Positions 10,360 to 19,873 of a DNA stretch of 24,326 nt are shown one piece after another. The DNA comes from Ichthyophonus hoferi (lineage: Eukaryota; Opisthokonta; Ichthyosporea; Ichthyophonida; Ichthyophonidae). Under the pieces are notes generated by a model. It worked only from the letters and a program-made list of their open reading frames with translations. It was not told the DNA's origin and ran no database searches. Each line of letters starts with the position of its first letter. Positions within the stretch are counted from its first letter, which is position 1. The stretch lies in contig NAOQ01000346.1 of assembly GCA_002751075.1 (NCBI GenBank), forward strand, positions 4,198 to 28,523, given 5' to 3'. The translations under genes were made by a program, and so were the position numbers.

Positions 10360-10776
10360 ATGTCTATACTTAACCTATTTACCGGTATTGCATTAATTGC
10401 AACCATTGCATCTGCAGCCATTACATTACATGCGGATGGTATATACGAACCAAAAATCTATCACGGATTAACATGTCCTTATATATGGAATAGCCAATGC
10501 ACTAAACGACCTCCCTATGAGGCAGACTGTGTTGCTGTTGAATTTAACAAGTGTATAAAGGCACCATCCAAATACACTAATTATTATGATATTACATACT
10601 ATGATGATTTGACTGAAACTATCAGCTTCCAGCGCTTCAATGATGCTGATTGTACGATAAAGACGGAGGCATGGTCTCATCCTACTCCCAGCGGTAAGCC
10701 TGGTGATTGTATAGGACCGATAGATAGCGTATGGGGAATCAAGGCTTATATAAAGGTAACTGTTAATAAAGATTAA
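10360..10776 (+). CDS. Small secreted cysteine-containing protein, unrecognised
   Basis: A single-exon ORF of 138 residues. Residues 1-19 (SILNLFTGIALIATIASA) form a clear signal peptide, with likely cleavage after ASA. The mature part has six cysteines (39, 47, 57, 65, 98, 117), an even number compatible with three disulfides. It is rich in Tyr, Thr and Asp (YYDITYYDDLTETISF), which suggests a beta-rich extracellular domain. No transmembrane segment follows. A TATA-like TATATAATATTAAAG lies at about 10242. AATAAA at 10881-10886, 105 bases past the stop, is a good poly(A) signal. No family is recognised, and secretion is inferred only from the N terminus. Its even length, normal composition and end signals favour a real intronless gene. 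Confidence 0.65.
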   Translation: MSILNLFTGIALIATIASAAITLHADGIYEPKIYHGLTCPYIWNSQCTKRPPYEADCVAVEFNKCIKAPSKYTNYYDITYYDDLTETISFQRFNDADCTIKTEAWSHPTPSGKPGDCIGPIDSVWGIKAYIKVTVNKD

Positions 10777-10782
10777 CAGGTT

Positions 10783-10814
10783 GTATAACAGTATAACAGT
10801 ATAACAGTATAACA
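10783..10814. repeat. (GTATAACA)4 tandem repeat
   Basis: Four exact 8-base units directly after the stop of the secreted-protein ORF, in its presumed 3' UTR. Confidence 0.95.
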
Positions 10815-10880
10815 TTAGCAATATAATTAATACGTTGTAATACATTACAATGATTCCTTATTTATTTATCATCTAATATT

Positions 10881-10886
10881 AATAAA
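10881..10886 (+). promoter_or_regulatory. Putative poly(A) signal AATAAA
   Basis: The canonical hexamer 105 bases downstream of the secreted-protein stop codon. Position fits a short 3' UTR. Confidence 0.5.
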
Positions 10887-10964
10887 AGAGTGGAGACTAT
10901 CTATCAAACCTAGATAGTAATGATTCCGATTGAGATTATTTCCCGTATACCACATTGCATTAGG

Positions 10965-11146
10965 TATATAGTTTGATTCGAATTCAGTTTTAATGCATCA
11001 TTTGTGTTTAGAATGGTATAAATTAACTACAGTGTAGTTGAGACTGGGCTTCTAGTTTTGTTTACACTATAGTTCGATACCTAACATACGTTATTGCCTA
11101 GGTAATGGCTTAAAATAAAGACAGGGTATGTTTACCCTATATTTCA
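10965..11146 (-). mobile_element. End fragment of the M2-type Tc1/mariner element
   Basis: Aligned by eye with 3280-3455: GAATTCAGT, CAT..TGTGTTTAG, GTTGAGA(C/T)TGGGCTT, GGTAATGG(C/T)TTAA and TATGTTTACCCT occur in the same order and at similar spacing. It keeps the element end (AGGGTAAACAT on the minus strand) and the sequence before the transposase start, but no transposase core. It is probably a solo end or deleted copy. It gives independent support for the element boundary near 3450. Confidence 0.7.
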
Positions 11147-11980
11147 CTCTTCCTTTATTTTTAATATGAATTTCATAAGGTGTAAAATTTAAGCTTAGAA
11201 TAAGTATATGTATGTTTGCTTAAATGCATACATAGCGTAGGTCAAATTATTTAAAACGTAAATATCGACAGATATTCAGCTATATGTATGCCATTCATGA
11301 TATAATATATATATATACATAGAAATAGGGTACCGTTTATTATGAACACAAGTATTATTATGTTACAATGCGATACAACAATAAATACAATATATCTATT
11401 AGTACTGTATTTTAAATCAGGGCATAGTTTGCCTGAAACTTGAATATGATTGATTCATCATCCATCATTTATTGATGATCGCCCTTGGGAAATATACATA
11501 GAGAGCAGCAGAATTATTATTGGTTTATATTTATAATTATAATATACATAACAATCGATCAAAGAATCTAAAACATTTTCGTATAAAGATGGGTAAATTT
11601 CAACTAATTAATAATAATAATCAAGCTTTCATAATCATTGGATGGCTATGCCTCGAGTTAAAGATTGCTCCAATAGTATACATATTTTGGAAAAAAGTTC
11701 TAATTGGGCACGGGTCATACTCTTGCCTATAGACAGCCACTTAGGTGTGGTATGTAGACTGATCTGTGGATTGTAATAGACGGATTAGATTGGTTAATAA
11801 TTTATAATAATAATTGTTATTGGCGGTTGTCATAAGACTTATGTATATGCATTTAATTGATTGGTTTATCTCATTATTTAGCTCATATATAACTACTAAT
11901 CAATTATGGGAATATATATATGAGCCAATTTTTAGCAGCCATCAAAAGCATAAGCATAGGAAACCAATCATATCTCTATT
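11147..11980. other. Intergenic AT-rich DNA
   Basis: No supported gene. It includes a short AT run (about 11301-11318). The 70-codon open frame at 11520-11732 has no motif and AT-driven composition, so it is not called. Confidence 0.45.
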
Positions 11981-14277
11981 CTAAGTAGATACCTGGAACA
12001 CGTGATCTAGCCGGGTCGTCATCAACAGGTTCAAGATGATTCTACAATTTAAAGAAGTACTAGACGCCCTCCACAGCTCTTGTGGTACTGAGTGCGAACC
12101 AGTTAATTAGTCGCCAATCAGGTGATGCCAAAATTAGGTCCAATTAGTTAGGGGGCCAATGATCTGATCTGACAATTTAAGATGCCCTCTCTGTATAGAT
12201 CTCTAGGGTGAGTTAATCAGCAAATTAATTGGTTAATTAGGGAGCAGACCAAATAGCTGGTTGATAGTGCATTATTACAATTTATTAGTGAAATAGTTAA
12301 AATGGAGAGTGGCTCCAACAGAGAAGGTTATTATAGTTATTATACACATACATAGATATACTTACCAACTTTGGTTCGGCTGGTGATAGATGTAATGAGG
12401 TTAAAATTCTGCACTGCTTCCGTACATACTTCCACAAAAGAACCAATAGAAACACGACTAGAGGTAATATACTCCACTGTATGGCTATTGACATTATTAA
12501 CTGTGAAGAGGTGGGTAATTAATTAGTTGGTTACTTACTGGTATGTATCATTGGTCTTAATTGTGAGAAACTGGCTAATTCAAGTGGTATATCATATTAT
12601 TCCAGGTGATAGCTAATAATAGGTTATTATACCTTTAAATGGCAAAGGTAACAGTTGTTGGTTCGTTTTGATACTTGCTTGTGCAGACGGCATGTACTCA
12701 GGTTTAACTACTTTAATGGGGCCTACTGACTGGCTTAATAATAAATTAGAATTTTCAAAAAATATAAGTAGCTCCTCTTCAGTAAAAGGTGTCTTGCTGT
12801 GATTGGATAAACAAAAAGGAGTGATGCCATTGTTGGTTAGTGATTCAATTATATATATAATCTACTTATAGACCATATTATGCATGCATACATATTATAT
12901 ATACATATATATATATCCATAAATGAATATTATGACTCACTCATGCATCCAGTAGGGAACGCCGAGTCTATCACACACCTCCCTCCATTCTCTCATTAGC
13001 CAATGCCATTCCATGGATAAGTTATTAACTATAGCGTCAGTACAGGTAAAGGAACCAGTAAGAAATCGTTTAAGCCTTAGGCATATGTCCTTACGGGTAT
13101 CTGTAGATACATTACCGTCTAGTAGAGTTCTGAGGTGTGGTTGTGGGTGGTAGTTTTTTAGCTTAGATTGTATTAGATAGTATTAAAATAGACTATGAGG
13201 AGAAGTTAGGAGATATGGCATGATACAATATAACCGCATTAGATCCCACAATAGATAGTGTTTACCTATATATAGTAATACTATATATAGCATTATTAGT
13301 GCTCACCTTCTCACTACCTCCATCTCATACACCTCCGCAGCTACCTCGGCATAGCAGGTCCTAATATTAATTTGATCTAGAGTAGAGAGGACTTTGGCTA
13401 CATGTTCCATATCCTATAAGTAGGAAGGAGAAGAGGGAGGGAGAGAGGGAGTGTAGGTTGATGGGATAGATAGAAATGTACATTAATATATATATATTCA
13501 TTGATTTCATCTTTATGTATTACTAAAATATATAGTTTCACTTCACATTATATATCAGTTATATGTGCGTCATTTGTGCCATGATTAATTAATAGTATTT
13601 ATAATATAATCCAATATATCTTACAAGGGTATTTTATTACACAAACATCTATATAAATTAAAAACCCAAACCCCCATCTTAAACAAACACCCTTCACTAG
13701 TTCTCTCTATAGTATATAACATCACACATATACCCATAAACATACCTATGCCCTCTTCCCCTCTTCCCCTTTCTCTCGGTGTAGTAGTATAGTAATAAAA
13801 TAGACCCAGATGGAATAGAATAAGATAAAACATCAACCAACATCAACCCACCTCAAACAAATAACCTTCACATCTATTCTGTACAGCACATAACCTGGCC
13901 CATATATCAGGTGGTAGATTAACTCTAACCCCATTCATATCCACTTCATCCATACACTCCAAGTCAAAGGAATTAAGAACGAGAGTTGAATCTGACCTCC
14001 TTCTCAAACTTTCCATGGAAGGCATTAGCAAATGGGTTCCTGACCCTGATTGCTCAGGATTAAAATTACCAGAATTAAGAATGTTCTGAATTGTGCTGTT
14101 GCTGTTTCGTTTTAAGCAGTAGTTGAGTAGACTTTTATGTTTTGATTGCAATTTTGGGTGTTGATTATGCTGTCCTTGGGTTCGAGACAAGACATCTTGT
14201 AGAGGTAATCTGGGGTCCGAGGAAAAGGGACCCGAGCTTCTTCCTGCTGCCATGTTCATTTGTAGGTTACGGTTCAA
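11981..14277 (-). CDS. Six-exon protein of unknown family, about 383 residues
   Basis: Exons on the minus strand: 14277-13852, 13413-13315, 13161-12941, 12796-12633, 12500-12366, 12087-11981 (stop TAG). Donors are GTGGGT, GTGAGA, GTGAGT, GTATAA and GTAAGT. Acceptors are TATAG, CTAAG, CACAG, CACAG and CTCAG. Phases 0, 0, 2, 1 and 1 all match. Exon 1 encodes a basic, Ser/Asn/Gln-rich, probably disordered N-terminal part (to about residue 110), then LPPDIWARLCAVQNRCEGY. Later exons are helical-looking and ordered: VLSTLDQINIRTCYAEVAAE, LSMEWHWLMREWREVCDRLG, TPFTEEELLIFFENSNLLL, and the last SLNCRIILNLLMTTRLDHVF. No signal peptide or membrane span. No family was recognised, so the function is unknown. 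Exon 2's donor could also be three bases earlier (GTAGTG). The start could be the second Met, at residue 7. Confidence 0.8.
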
Positions 14278-14719
14278 GTAGTAAGATTACTAATATTTTT
14301 TCGTAAACTAATAAAGTTCTTACTAAATCAATTGGTGTTAAAAAGGAAATAAACTGATAATACTTTATAATACTTTATTAAGTGACATACTATTATATTA
14401 CGACAGGAAATATAATTGTACGATTATCAATTGTGATTTTAATTGAATTTTAAGATCAATATTTAAACTTTTAAAATATTTTATGCATAAAATGGAGTAA
14501 TGATTATAAGGTGATTATTTATAAATATAATTATAAAATTAGTAATAATTATTAATGTAGTAATTTTCCAAAACTATATTTTACAGCCTTCACATTTAAA
14601 TGTTTTTTTTTTTTTTTTAGTTTGTAAGTTTATAAAGCAAGCAATATTTTTTAAGATTATAATGTAAGTATAAAGCACTGCTTGCCTATCACGTTAAAAT
14701 GATTGGTAAATAGTCATTC
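14278..14719. other. Upstream region of the minus-strand gene
   Basis: AT-rich DNA with an A/T-run (T13 at about 14606-14619) and a short direct repeat (ATAATACTTTA). No gene was seen. It presumably includes the promoter of the six-exon gene. Confidence 0.45.
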
Positions 14720-15420
14720 ATATTAAGGGTGAGCTGCAAGAGCACGCTTGCGAATTTTGACATCAATATAACGCCAGCCAATCAACTGATTGACTAGGTA
14801 ATGCACGTGCAGCTTGAAAATTGGACAGCTCTTGAACATTCCCCCATTGGCCGAAAGAAAAGAGAATGTTAACCTAAGCAACTGCTCAAGCGTCCCCCGG
14901 ATGGAATCTCAGAGACTTCCGCCTATCCTATGGTTGTTGGTTGTTTGTAAACAGCAGCTCCTTAGCGCCGAGAAGAAGGGTGGTTGGCCCGAGAAACCGC
15001 AGATTTATACTTAGATGTATACTTTTGGCATCAAACGAGTTGCTGATTACAAATTCTCTAATGTTGTGGGAATAAGCAAACGTGACACGTGTTATGGGAC
15101 ATAAATTTAGCTGCATAATTATACGGTGCCCGTTGGCTCCACACAGCAGTACTCTCCTAGTGCCAGTCCATCTATTAATATTGCCATATATGTAATTCGA
15201 TGTGTTATTGTGTTGTGTTCACGAACTCACTCTCTATTGGTGAGAGGGCACATCTGATTTATTTTCATCTATTCCAATTCAGCAATCCTTCTACTAGAAA
15301 GATGGAGTAGTCCCACTCTTTGCATAACCTTATGTTACGAAGTCTGTATTAAGAGTTGTTCATCAGACTGACGAGTCTCGACTTGCATAGTCTAATCTCT
15401 GTGGTTAAATTTTTAAGTAT
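14720..15420 (+). other. GC-richer coding-like tract, possible gene remnant
   Basis: Bases 14720-15000 are clearly less AT-rich than the surroundings. One plus-strand frame, 14814-15014, has 66 open codons. The same frame continues past its stop with MYTFGIKRVADYKFSNVVG and SKRDTCYGT, then LHNYTVPVGSTQQYSPSA, with few stops. That is more coding-like than the neighbourhood, but no domain is recognised. It might be a decayed gene, a remote 5' part of the repeat-family copy that follows, or an unrecognised exon. Low confidence. Confidence 0.25.
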
Positions 15421-15486
15421 AATACGAAATGATTCGTCAATATAGATTACCAAAGTGAACAATTGGACTAAACTAACATTAGTTAA

Positions 15487-16210
15487 AATCTCAGTAAGAA
15501 CACATACGTTATACCAATTGAAAATTCAAATCAATTTATAAACAAACAATTCTATTCGCCTTACTGGTGTAATGTGAATCTATTAGTCGATAAGGATCTA
15601 TATGACCTACAATATTGGACCAAAATACCGGGGAATGAAACAAACGAAAACAATGATGACGCGGATGATGACGCGTAAAAACCAATATAAACCAAACCTT
15701 TCGTTGATTGTAATTTGGAAAAAAAATCTTATTTATGTATATTCCCATTGATGTTAGAAGGTACTTGATAATCATCGTATTTTATTGTAATGTCTAGTTC
15801 TTTGTTGGCATTTGATTATAATCGTCAATGTTCAGATGCTTCTCCTAGTAAGAAACTGAGCACTTTTTAGTTAATTTTCACTAGTATTAATAACAATCAC
15901 CACATACATCCATCCTTATCTCTCACTGATTGTTCACAATGCTATTACCACAAACGCAACTAAGCGCATTAAAGCAGGGTCTTTCAATTTTTAAAAGAGC
16001 ACTTTAGACAGCTGAGGATGGAGCCATCATACACTCCTTTTACATCGAACTCGTGTCATCATTCTATTGAAGGCAAATTAGAGCTAAACGCTGTCGCTAT
16101 CCAGCAAATGATACTCCTAAGCAATGCTTAGTTGAAGCCCACAAAATCTGTAGACGTCACCAGAACCATTGCAGATCCTTTTAAGTATCTTAGGAATTCA
16201 GAAGTATCTC
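15487..16210 (+). repeat. Repeat family U, diverged copy 2 (ORF remnants)
   Basis: Three successive coding-like stretches. 15487-15678 is open for 63 codons, with FYSPYWCNVNLLVDKDLYDL and an acidic tail NDDADDDA. 15694-15870 holds FIVMSSSLLAFDYNRQ and SPSKKLSTF, which lines up with HIVIVMSSPPLALSYDNQ and SPVKKLEN of copy 3. The sequence then continues with SLTDCSQCYY (compare SPLTD in copy 1) and SVDVTRTIADPF (compare SCGQV-RT-TVS). The frames are interrupted. The order of blocks is the same as in copies 1 and 5. This is the copy that seems to reach furthest toward the N terminus of the presumed ancestral protein. Confidence 0.45.
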
Positions 16211-16619
16211 ATAATGAGTCATGTTGGATTTAACATAGTGAATTGGATGATACGGGTGCATCCCCATAATCTCTACAATTAATAATAGTAGATGGAATAT
16301 CGAATTCGGAAGGCTCACTGTTCCTCTGCCTAGGGTCGCATATGTGTCAGCGGCGGCGGGGACTTTATCAGTTGTTATTATAAGAATATGGGTGTTCTGT
16401 TGACTAGTACACCGTTTCTTGGGATCTCAAAAAAAAAAAAATTTCCCGTAATTTATCGTTGATATTTCTGTACTAACGTTAGTAATAGCTATTTGATTTG
16501 ATCTACTTTCTATAGTAGGCCATGTTGACAGGCATATATGTTGGTTCCATATATGAACGTCTATTACGATTATACTCATCTATTATTGAAGTAGGAATTT
16601 CTCACTCAGTTTGTTTATG
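16211..16619. other. Unassigned sequence between repeat copies
   Basis: It contains an A13 run at 16430-16442 and a GC-rich short stretch GTCAGCGGCGGCGGGGAC (about 16346). No supported gene. It may include the poorly preserved second part of copy 3 on the minus strand. Confidence 0.35.
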
Positions 16620-16920
16620 TTAAATAGTGCTGATGGCAGTGTGTACGATCAGTAAGTGGTGCTATATTACTATATAGATATAGATACTAACTCTTGTCAC
16701 TAATTTTGTTAGTTCTCTAACTTTTTAACAGGTGAAAGATCTAGCCATTGATTATCGTATGAGAGTGCTAACGGTGGACTAGACATTACAATAACGATGT
16801 GGTTGTTATATATATATGCCAAGTTTTATGGGTATTACGAGAACTGTGTAATTTTGCCAGTGACCGTATGTGTGTGAATGGAGGGCTTTATTGGGTTTTG
16901 CGGTTTATATACCTATCTCC
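16620..16920 (-). repeat. Repeat family U, copy 3
   Basis: The minus strand matches copy 1 (770-1040) at CAC(A/C)CATCGTTATTGTAATG, GATCAGTAAGTGGTG and GTTCTCGTAA. The minus-strand frame at about 16805-16710 reads NHIVIVMSSPPLALSYDNQ and then LDLSPVKKLEN without a stop. This is the best preserved version of this block. The flanks are degenerate. Confidence 0.7.
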
Positions 16921-17034
16921 TTTAATACTGAGAATCCAATAGTTAATATCTCATTCCTAGAATAGTTCTTTAGCGAGATACCTCATTGGTGTAACTCCTA
17001 TCGGTTAAACAAATCTTATACAATTAAATCATTA

Positions 17035-17300
17035 TGCAAATAAATCATTATGCAACTAAATAATCTTGCCACAATCATTGATCTATTATTATTTCTGAAT
17101 TCCTATTGATTGCATATCTACGAGACTCGGAAATTCCATCATCTCGATGATATTATGCAGAAATTATTTATATATATTTTCAGGATCTCCACCATTGGCT
17201 GGTTCAATTATGATAGATATCTTAGATTGCTGTGTAACACCAATAGACTGCACTAACTATTTTCCCAGACTTCATATGCAATAATAAGTGTTTATAGCTA
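17035..17300 (+). repeat. Direct repeat, copy a of the SPPLAG block
   Basis: Aligned by eye with 17860-18095: ATCATTGATCTA, TTATTTCTG, TTCCTATTG, ACGAGACTCGGAAAT, TCTCGATGA, TGCAGAAATTA, TCTCCACCATTGGCTGGTTCA, AACACCAATAGA and TTCCCAGACT occur in order. The frames in this copy are broken, unlike copy b. The offset between copies is about 810 bases. Confidence 0.85.
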
Positions 17301-17431
17301 AAGAAACACTTAAATTCTAAATTAATAAAATATTCCTCTTTTAAAAATCCTTTGGCCAAAAAAATTATTTCACTTAGGGCATATGAAATATAATAAAGGA
17401 ATATACAAAAACTTTAACATGATGACTTGGC

Positions 17432-17599
17432 TCACTAAATGAACTAGATAATTCCTTATGGCCTTCCGAAGCGACTGTGGCATGGTATTCTGACATACCA
17501 AATACGTGGACTAGGCGCATAATCAGTCAATTATGTCGTCCTGTCAATCGTGTGTTAGTAGACCCCAATGTAAAAAAAGCGGATGTAGTTGTATTAAAA
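17432..17599 (+). other. Coding-like exon ending in a strong donor
   Basis: The frame is open from 17429 to the donor AAA|GTGAGT at 17600. It includes SEATVAWYSDIPNTWTRR and PVNRVLVDPNVKKADVVVLK. Its less AT-driven composition and the donor suggest a real or recently lost exon. Weak resemblance of CRPVNRVLVD to CNVNLLVD in copy 2 hints that it is the N-terminal block of the same family. No domain recognised. Confidence 0.35.
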
Positions 17600-17829
17600 G
17601 TGAGTTTCCACACATAGAGGTCGGTGTAGGGCTAGGGTGAAGTTTTTTCGGCATTTGTGAATCGTTGACTCAATAGAATTCTCAGATTTTGCGACTATAA
17701 TAAACTACTTAAGCTTTCTCTGCTACAATGTTGAAAATCATAAGTAGAAATAAGTGCGTTCCTATGACTTTTATTTGTTTACAATTATTAAACAAATTAA
17801 CAGCACTTGTCTTATGCAGGATATCTAAG

Positions 17830-18100
17830 TAATATGCTATTTAGACCCGAAGCATGGTCTAACTAATCTTGAGCCGCAATCATCGATCTACCTATTATTT
17901 CTGGGTTCCTATTGGTTGTATATTTGACGAGACTCGGAAATCCTATTATCTCGATGAGGCATTAATGCAGAAATTACATATAGTTGCAGAATCTCCACCA
18001 TTGGCTGGTTCAATTTTGATAGATCATCTTGGATTGTCGTTTAACACCAATAGATTGCACTAGTTAGTTTCCCAGACTATATATGTAAATAATTGCTAAT
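17830..18100 (+). repeat. Direct repeat, copy b of the SPPLAG block, frame still open
   Basis: The ORF 17869-18063 (64 codons, apparent start not ATG) reads STYYFWVPIGCIFDETRKSY, then LDEALMQKLHIVAESPPLAG and LIDHLGLSFNT. The HIV..SPPLA.S pattern resembles the HIVIVMSSPPLALS block of copy 3. The preceding CIFDETRKSYYLD..LM resembles CNLEKKSYLCIFPLM of copy 2. So this looks like another paralogous piece of family U. It may be the exon downstream of 17432-17599, but no clean acceptor in phase was identified. Confidence 0.5.
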
Positions 18101-18669
18101 AATAATAAATGTTTATATTTTTCTGAAGAAATACCCAAAGTAATGAAAGATTACTGTTTTAACACGTAATAACACCAGCAATGCTGGTACTAGGATACGG
18201 GCTAAGTCACGATATACTACTTTTACAGCGACTAAGAGCCATTGGTCTCTATTAACGGTCATAACAAGAATAACTCTGTATGAACACGGTTCAAATTGAT
18301 TTTGTCGATACAGTGTACAAGCACGTACATTAGTGAATCGGCTAATGATAAGGAAACAGTAGTTTAATCCCACATGAATTGTATTAGACAATAAGAATAT
18401 TTATGATTGGCTTTATTTAGATTATTGAAAATAGATGTTATTCAAAAAAAAAACAACACCCGCTGTAAAACAAATATAGGAGGAAACAAAAAAACAATAG
18501 TAAAACCCTGGACGCTCACACCTATGTGGCCCCTGGCACACCCGGGTATATGCGGCAATCCCACATGCCTGAGTACATGTACACCAACGTTATAGGCAAA
18601 TACGAATACGTTCGTGATACACAAAACTTTGCGTTCATTTAATATTTGCTAAACTGTACTATAATATAT
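18101..18669. other. Unassigned sequence
   Basis: Both strands have an open frame at about 18113-18391 (minus, 92 codons, with RDQWLLVAVKVVYRDLARIL; the plus strand is also largely open, with KSRYTTFTATKSHWSLL). Neither shows a known motif or confirmed splice partner. A GC-richer patch (18500-18580) carries GCTCACACCTATGTGG. No call can be made. Confidence 0.3.
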
Positions 18670-18745
18670 ATATTCCTCTTATACAACACTCAATTGGCAA
18701 CCCAAAAGCCTGTGGGCACGTCACTAGAACAACCACAAATTGCTA
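18670..18745 (+). repeat. Repeat family U, CGQV block, copy 4
   Basis: The plus-strand frame reads HSIGNPKACGHVTRTTTN. This aligns with YTVGNPDSCGQVNRTETV (copy 1), IENPESCGQIAGTVTN (copy 5) and IGDTDSCGQVTITD (copy 7). Only this short block is seen here. Confidence 0.6.
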
Positions 18746-18784
18746 TAAACGCATGCAGTAAGAATTTAATAATAATAAAAACAC

Positions 18785-19320
18785 ATTAAAAAGTATAATA
18801 ATTTGTGACAGTTCCAGCGATTTGCCCACAGCTTTCAGGATTTTCAATGGAATATTCTATAGTAATTAATTTTGCTGGGTCCTAATTTGTCCTTAAAGTT
18901 TAATTGTTGTGGTAGAGGTTTCATGGAATGCACGTATACCGACTCTCTAGGTAACTGGCTGCAGTAATTATATTTCCGCTATAATTTAGAGGGAATTGAT
19001 ACTTTGGTTCATCTGGGTGCTAATGTGGAATTTTCATAATGAGATCAATCAGTAAGGGTATCATATTACGATGCAAATAATAACTCTTATCACTATTTAA
19101 TGTTAATAAGCAGTTTTCTAATTTCTGAACAGGCGAGAAATCTAGACGCTCATTAATGTATACAAAAGCCAGTGATAAACTAAACATTACAATAACAATG
19201 TGACTATTACATACATACAATTAAATGCAAAATTTTATGCGTATTACGAGTGCTTTTGCACTTTTTCTACTATTACCGCGTACGTGAGAGCGGGTTCTTT
19301 ACCAAAACAATTTCTTTTTT
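18785..19320 (-). repeat. Repeat family U, copy 5 (HIVIV and CGQV blocks)
   Basis: The minus strand carries both blocks in the same order as copy 1. HIVIVMFSLSLAFVYINE and DFSPVQKLENCLLTLNSDK lie in an ORF at 19220-19020. SIENPESCGQIAGTVTNYY follows at about 18845-18790. Nucleotide similarity to copy 1 is obvious over 19320-19040. The last third is more diverged and frame-broken. Confidence 0.75.
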
Positions 19321-19374
19321 CATATCTGTTTTACCACTAATTTTAATTTTTGGTTAACACCAATGTAACTAGGC

Positions 19375-19475
19375 TCAATAACTTAAATAATAATATTAAA
19401 TGTTTATAATTATATATCAGAAACTGTGGCAGTTCTAGCAACTTGTCCACAGCTGTTGGAATATCCAATTGTATA
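19375..19475 (-). repeat. Repeat family U, tail block of a neighbouring unit
   Basis: The minus strand reads TSYTIGYSNSCGQVARTATV (about 19470-19410). It is followed by ATTGAGCCTAGTTACATTGGTGTTA-type sequence, which in copy 1 precedes the HIVIV block (690-720). So on this strand a CGQV tail runs directly into the head of copy 5, a head-to-tail tandem arrangement. Confidence 0.7.
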
Positions 19476-19482
19476 ACTGGTA

Positions 19483-19873
19483 GTAGGCAAAGATATGTTT
19501 AATAAGAGAGCATAAAACGTTTTGGCAAGTTAAATATACAGACCACACAGTTAGTGACTGCAGTGGTAGTCATTATGCTAGTGCCCTACAGGCAGCCTTA
19601 GTACATGATAATCTAGTTAGAAAGGCCTTGTTAAAAATGATACAAAAAATCGGAAAATTTAATTTCCGAATACAACAAGAATACCTCACTATAGACAAGT
19701 CCCTTATTCTGAAACACCCTTCAATGGATGTATTGACGGATAGTAGGAAGAGGCTGAACCTTTATCATGCCAGGCAGTCCTATGACTTAATCAATGAAAA
19801 AAGACATATTAGCTACCATCTAACCCCAAAAGATGCAGCAATAGCTTATGATAAATGTGTTTTAGGGTTTTGA
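19483..19873 (+). CDS. Unrecognised ORF or exon, about 129 codons
   Basis: The frame is open from just after TAGTAG (possible splice acceptor AG at 19481-19482) to TGA at 19871-19873. It includes TFWQVKYTDHTVSDCSGSHY, ASALQAALVHDNLVRKALLK, KFNFRIQQEYLTIDKSL and LTPKDAAIAYDKCVLGF. This is one of the longest open frames outside the named genes, with mixed, non-repetitive composition and an amphipathic helical look. No start Met fits well upstream, so it is either a 3' terminal exon or a remnant. No family recognised. It lies next to family U copies on the other strand, and overlapping function is unknown. Confidence 0.4.

Noticed and set aside
12297-12494. Minus-strand 65-codon ORF starting MSIAIQWSILPLV
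   Set aside because: It overlaps exon 5 of the six-exon gene in a different frame. The frame that joins exons 4 and 6 in phase is preferred.
16247-16263. DDTGAS-like peptide resembling an aspartic protease active site
   Set aside because: A single short match with no flanking protease features and frequent stops around it. It is not enough to name a retroelement.
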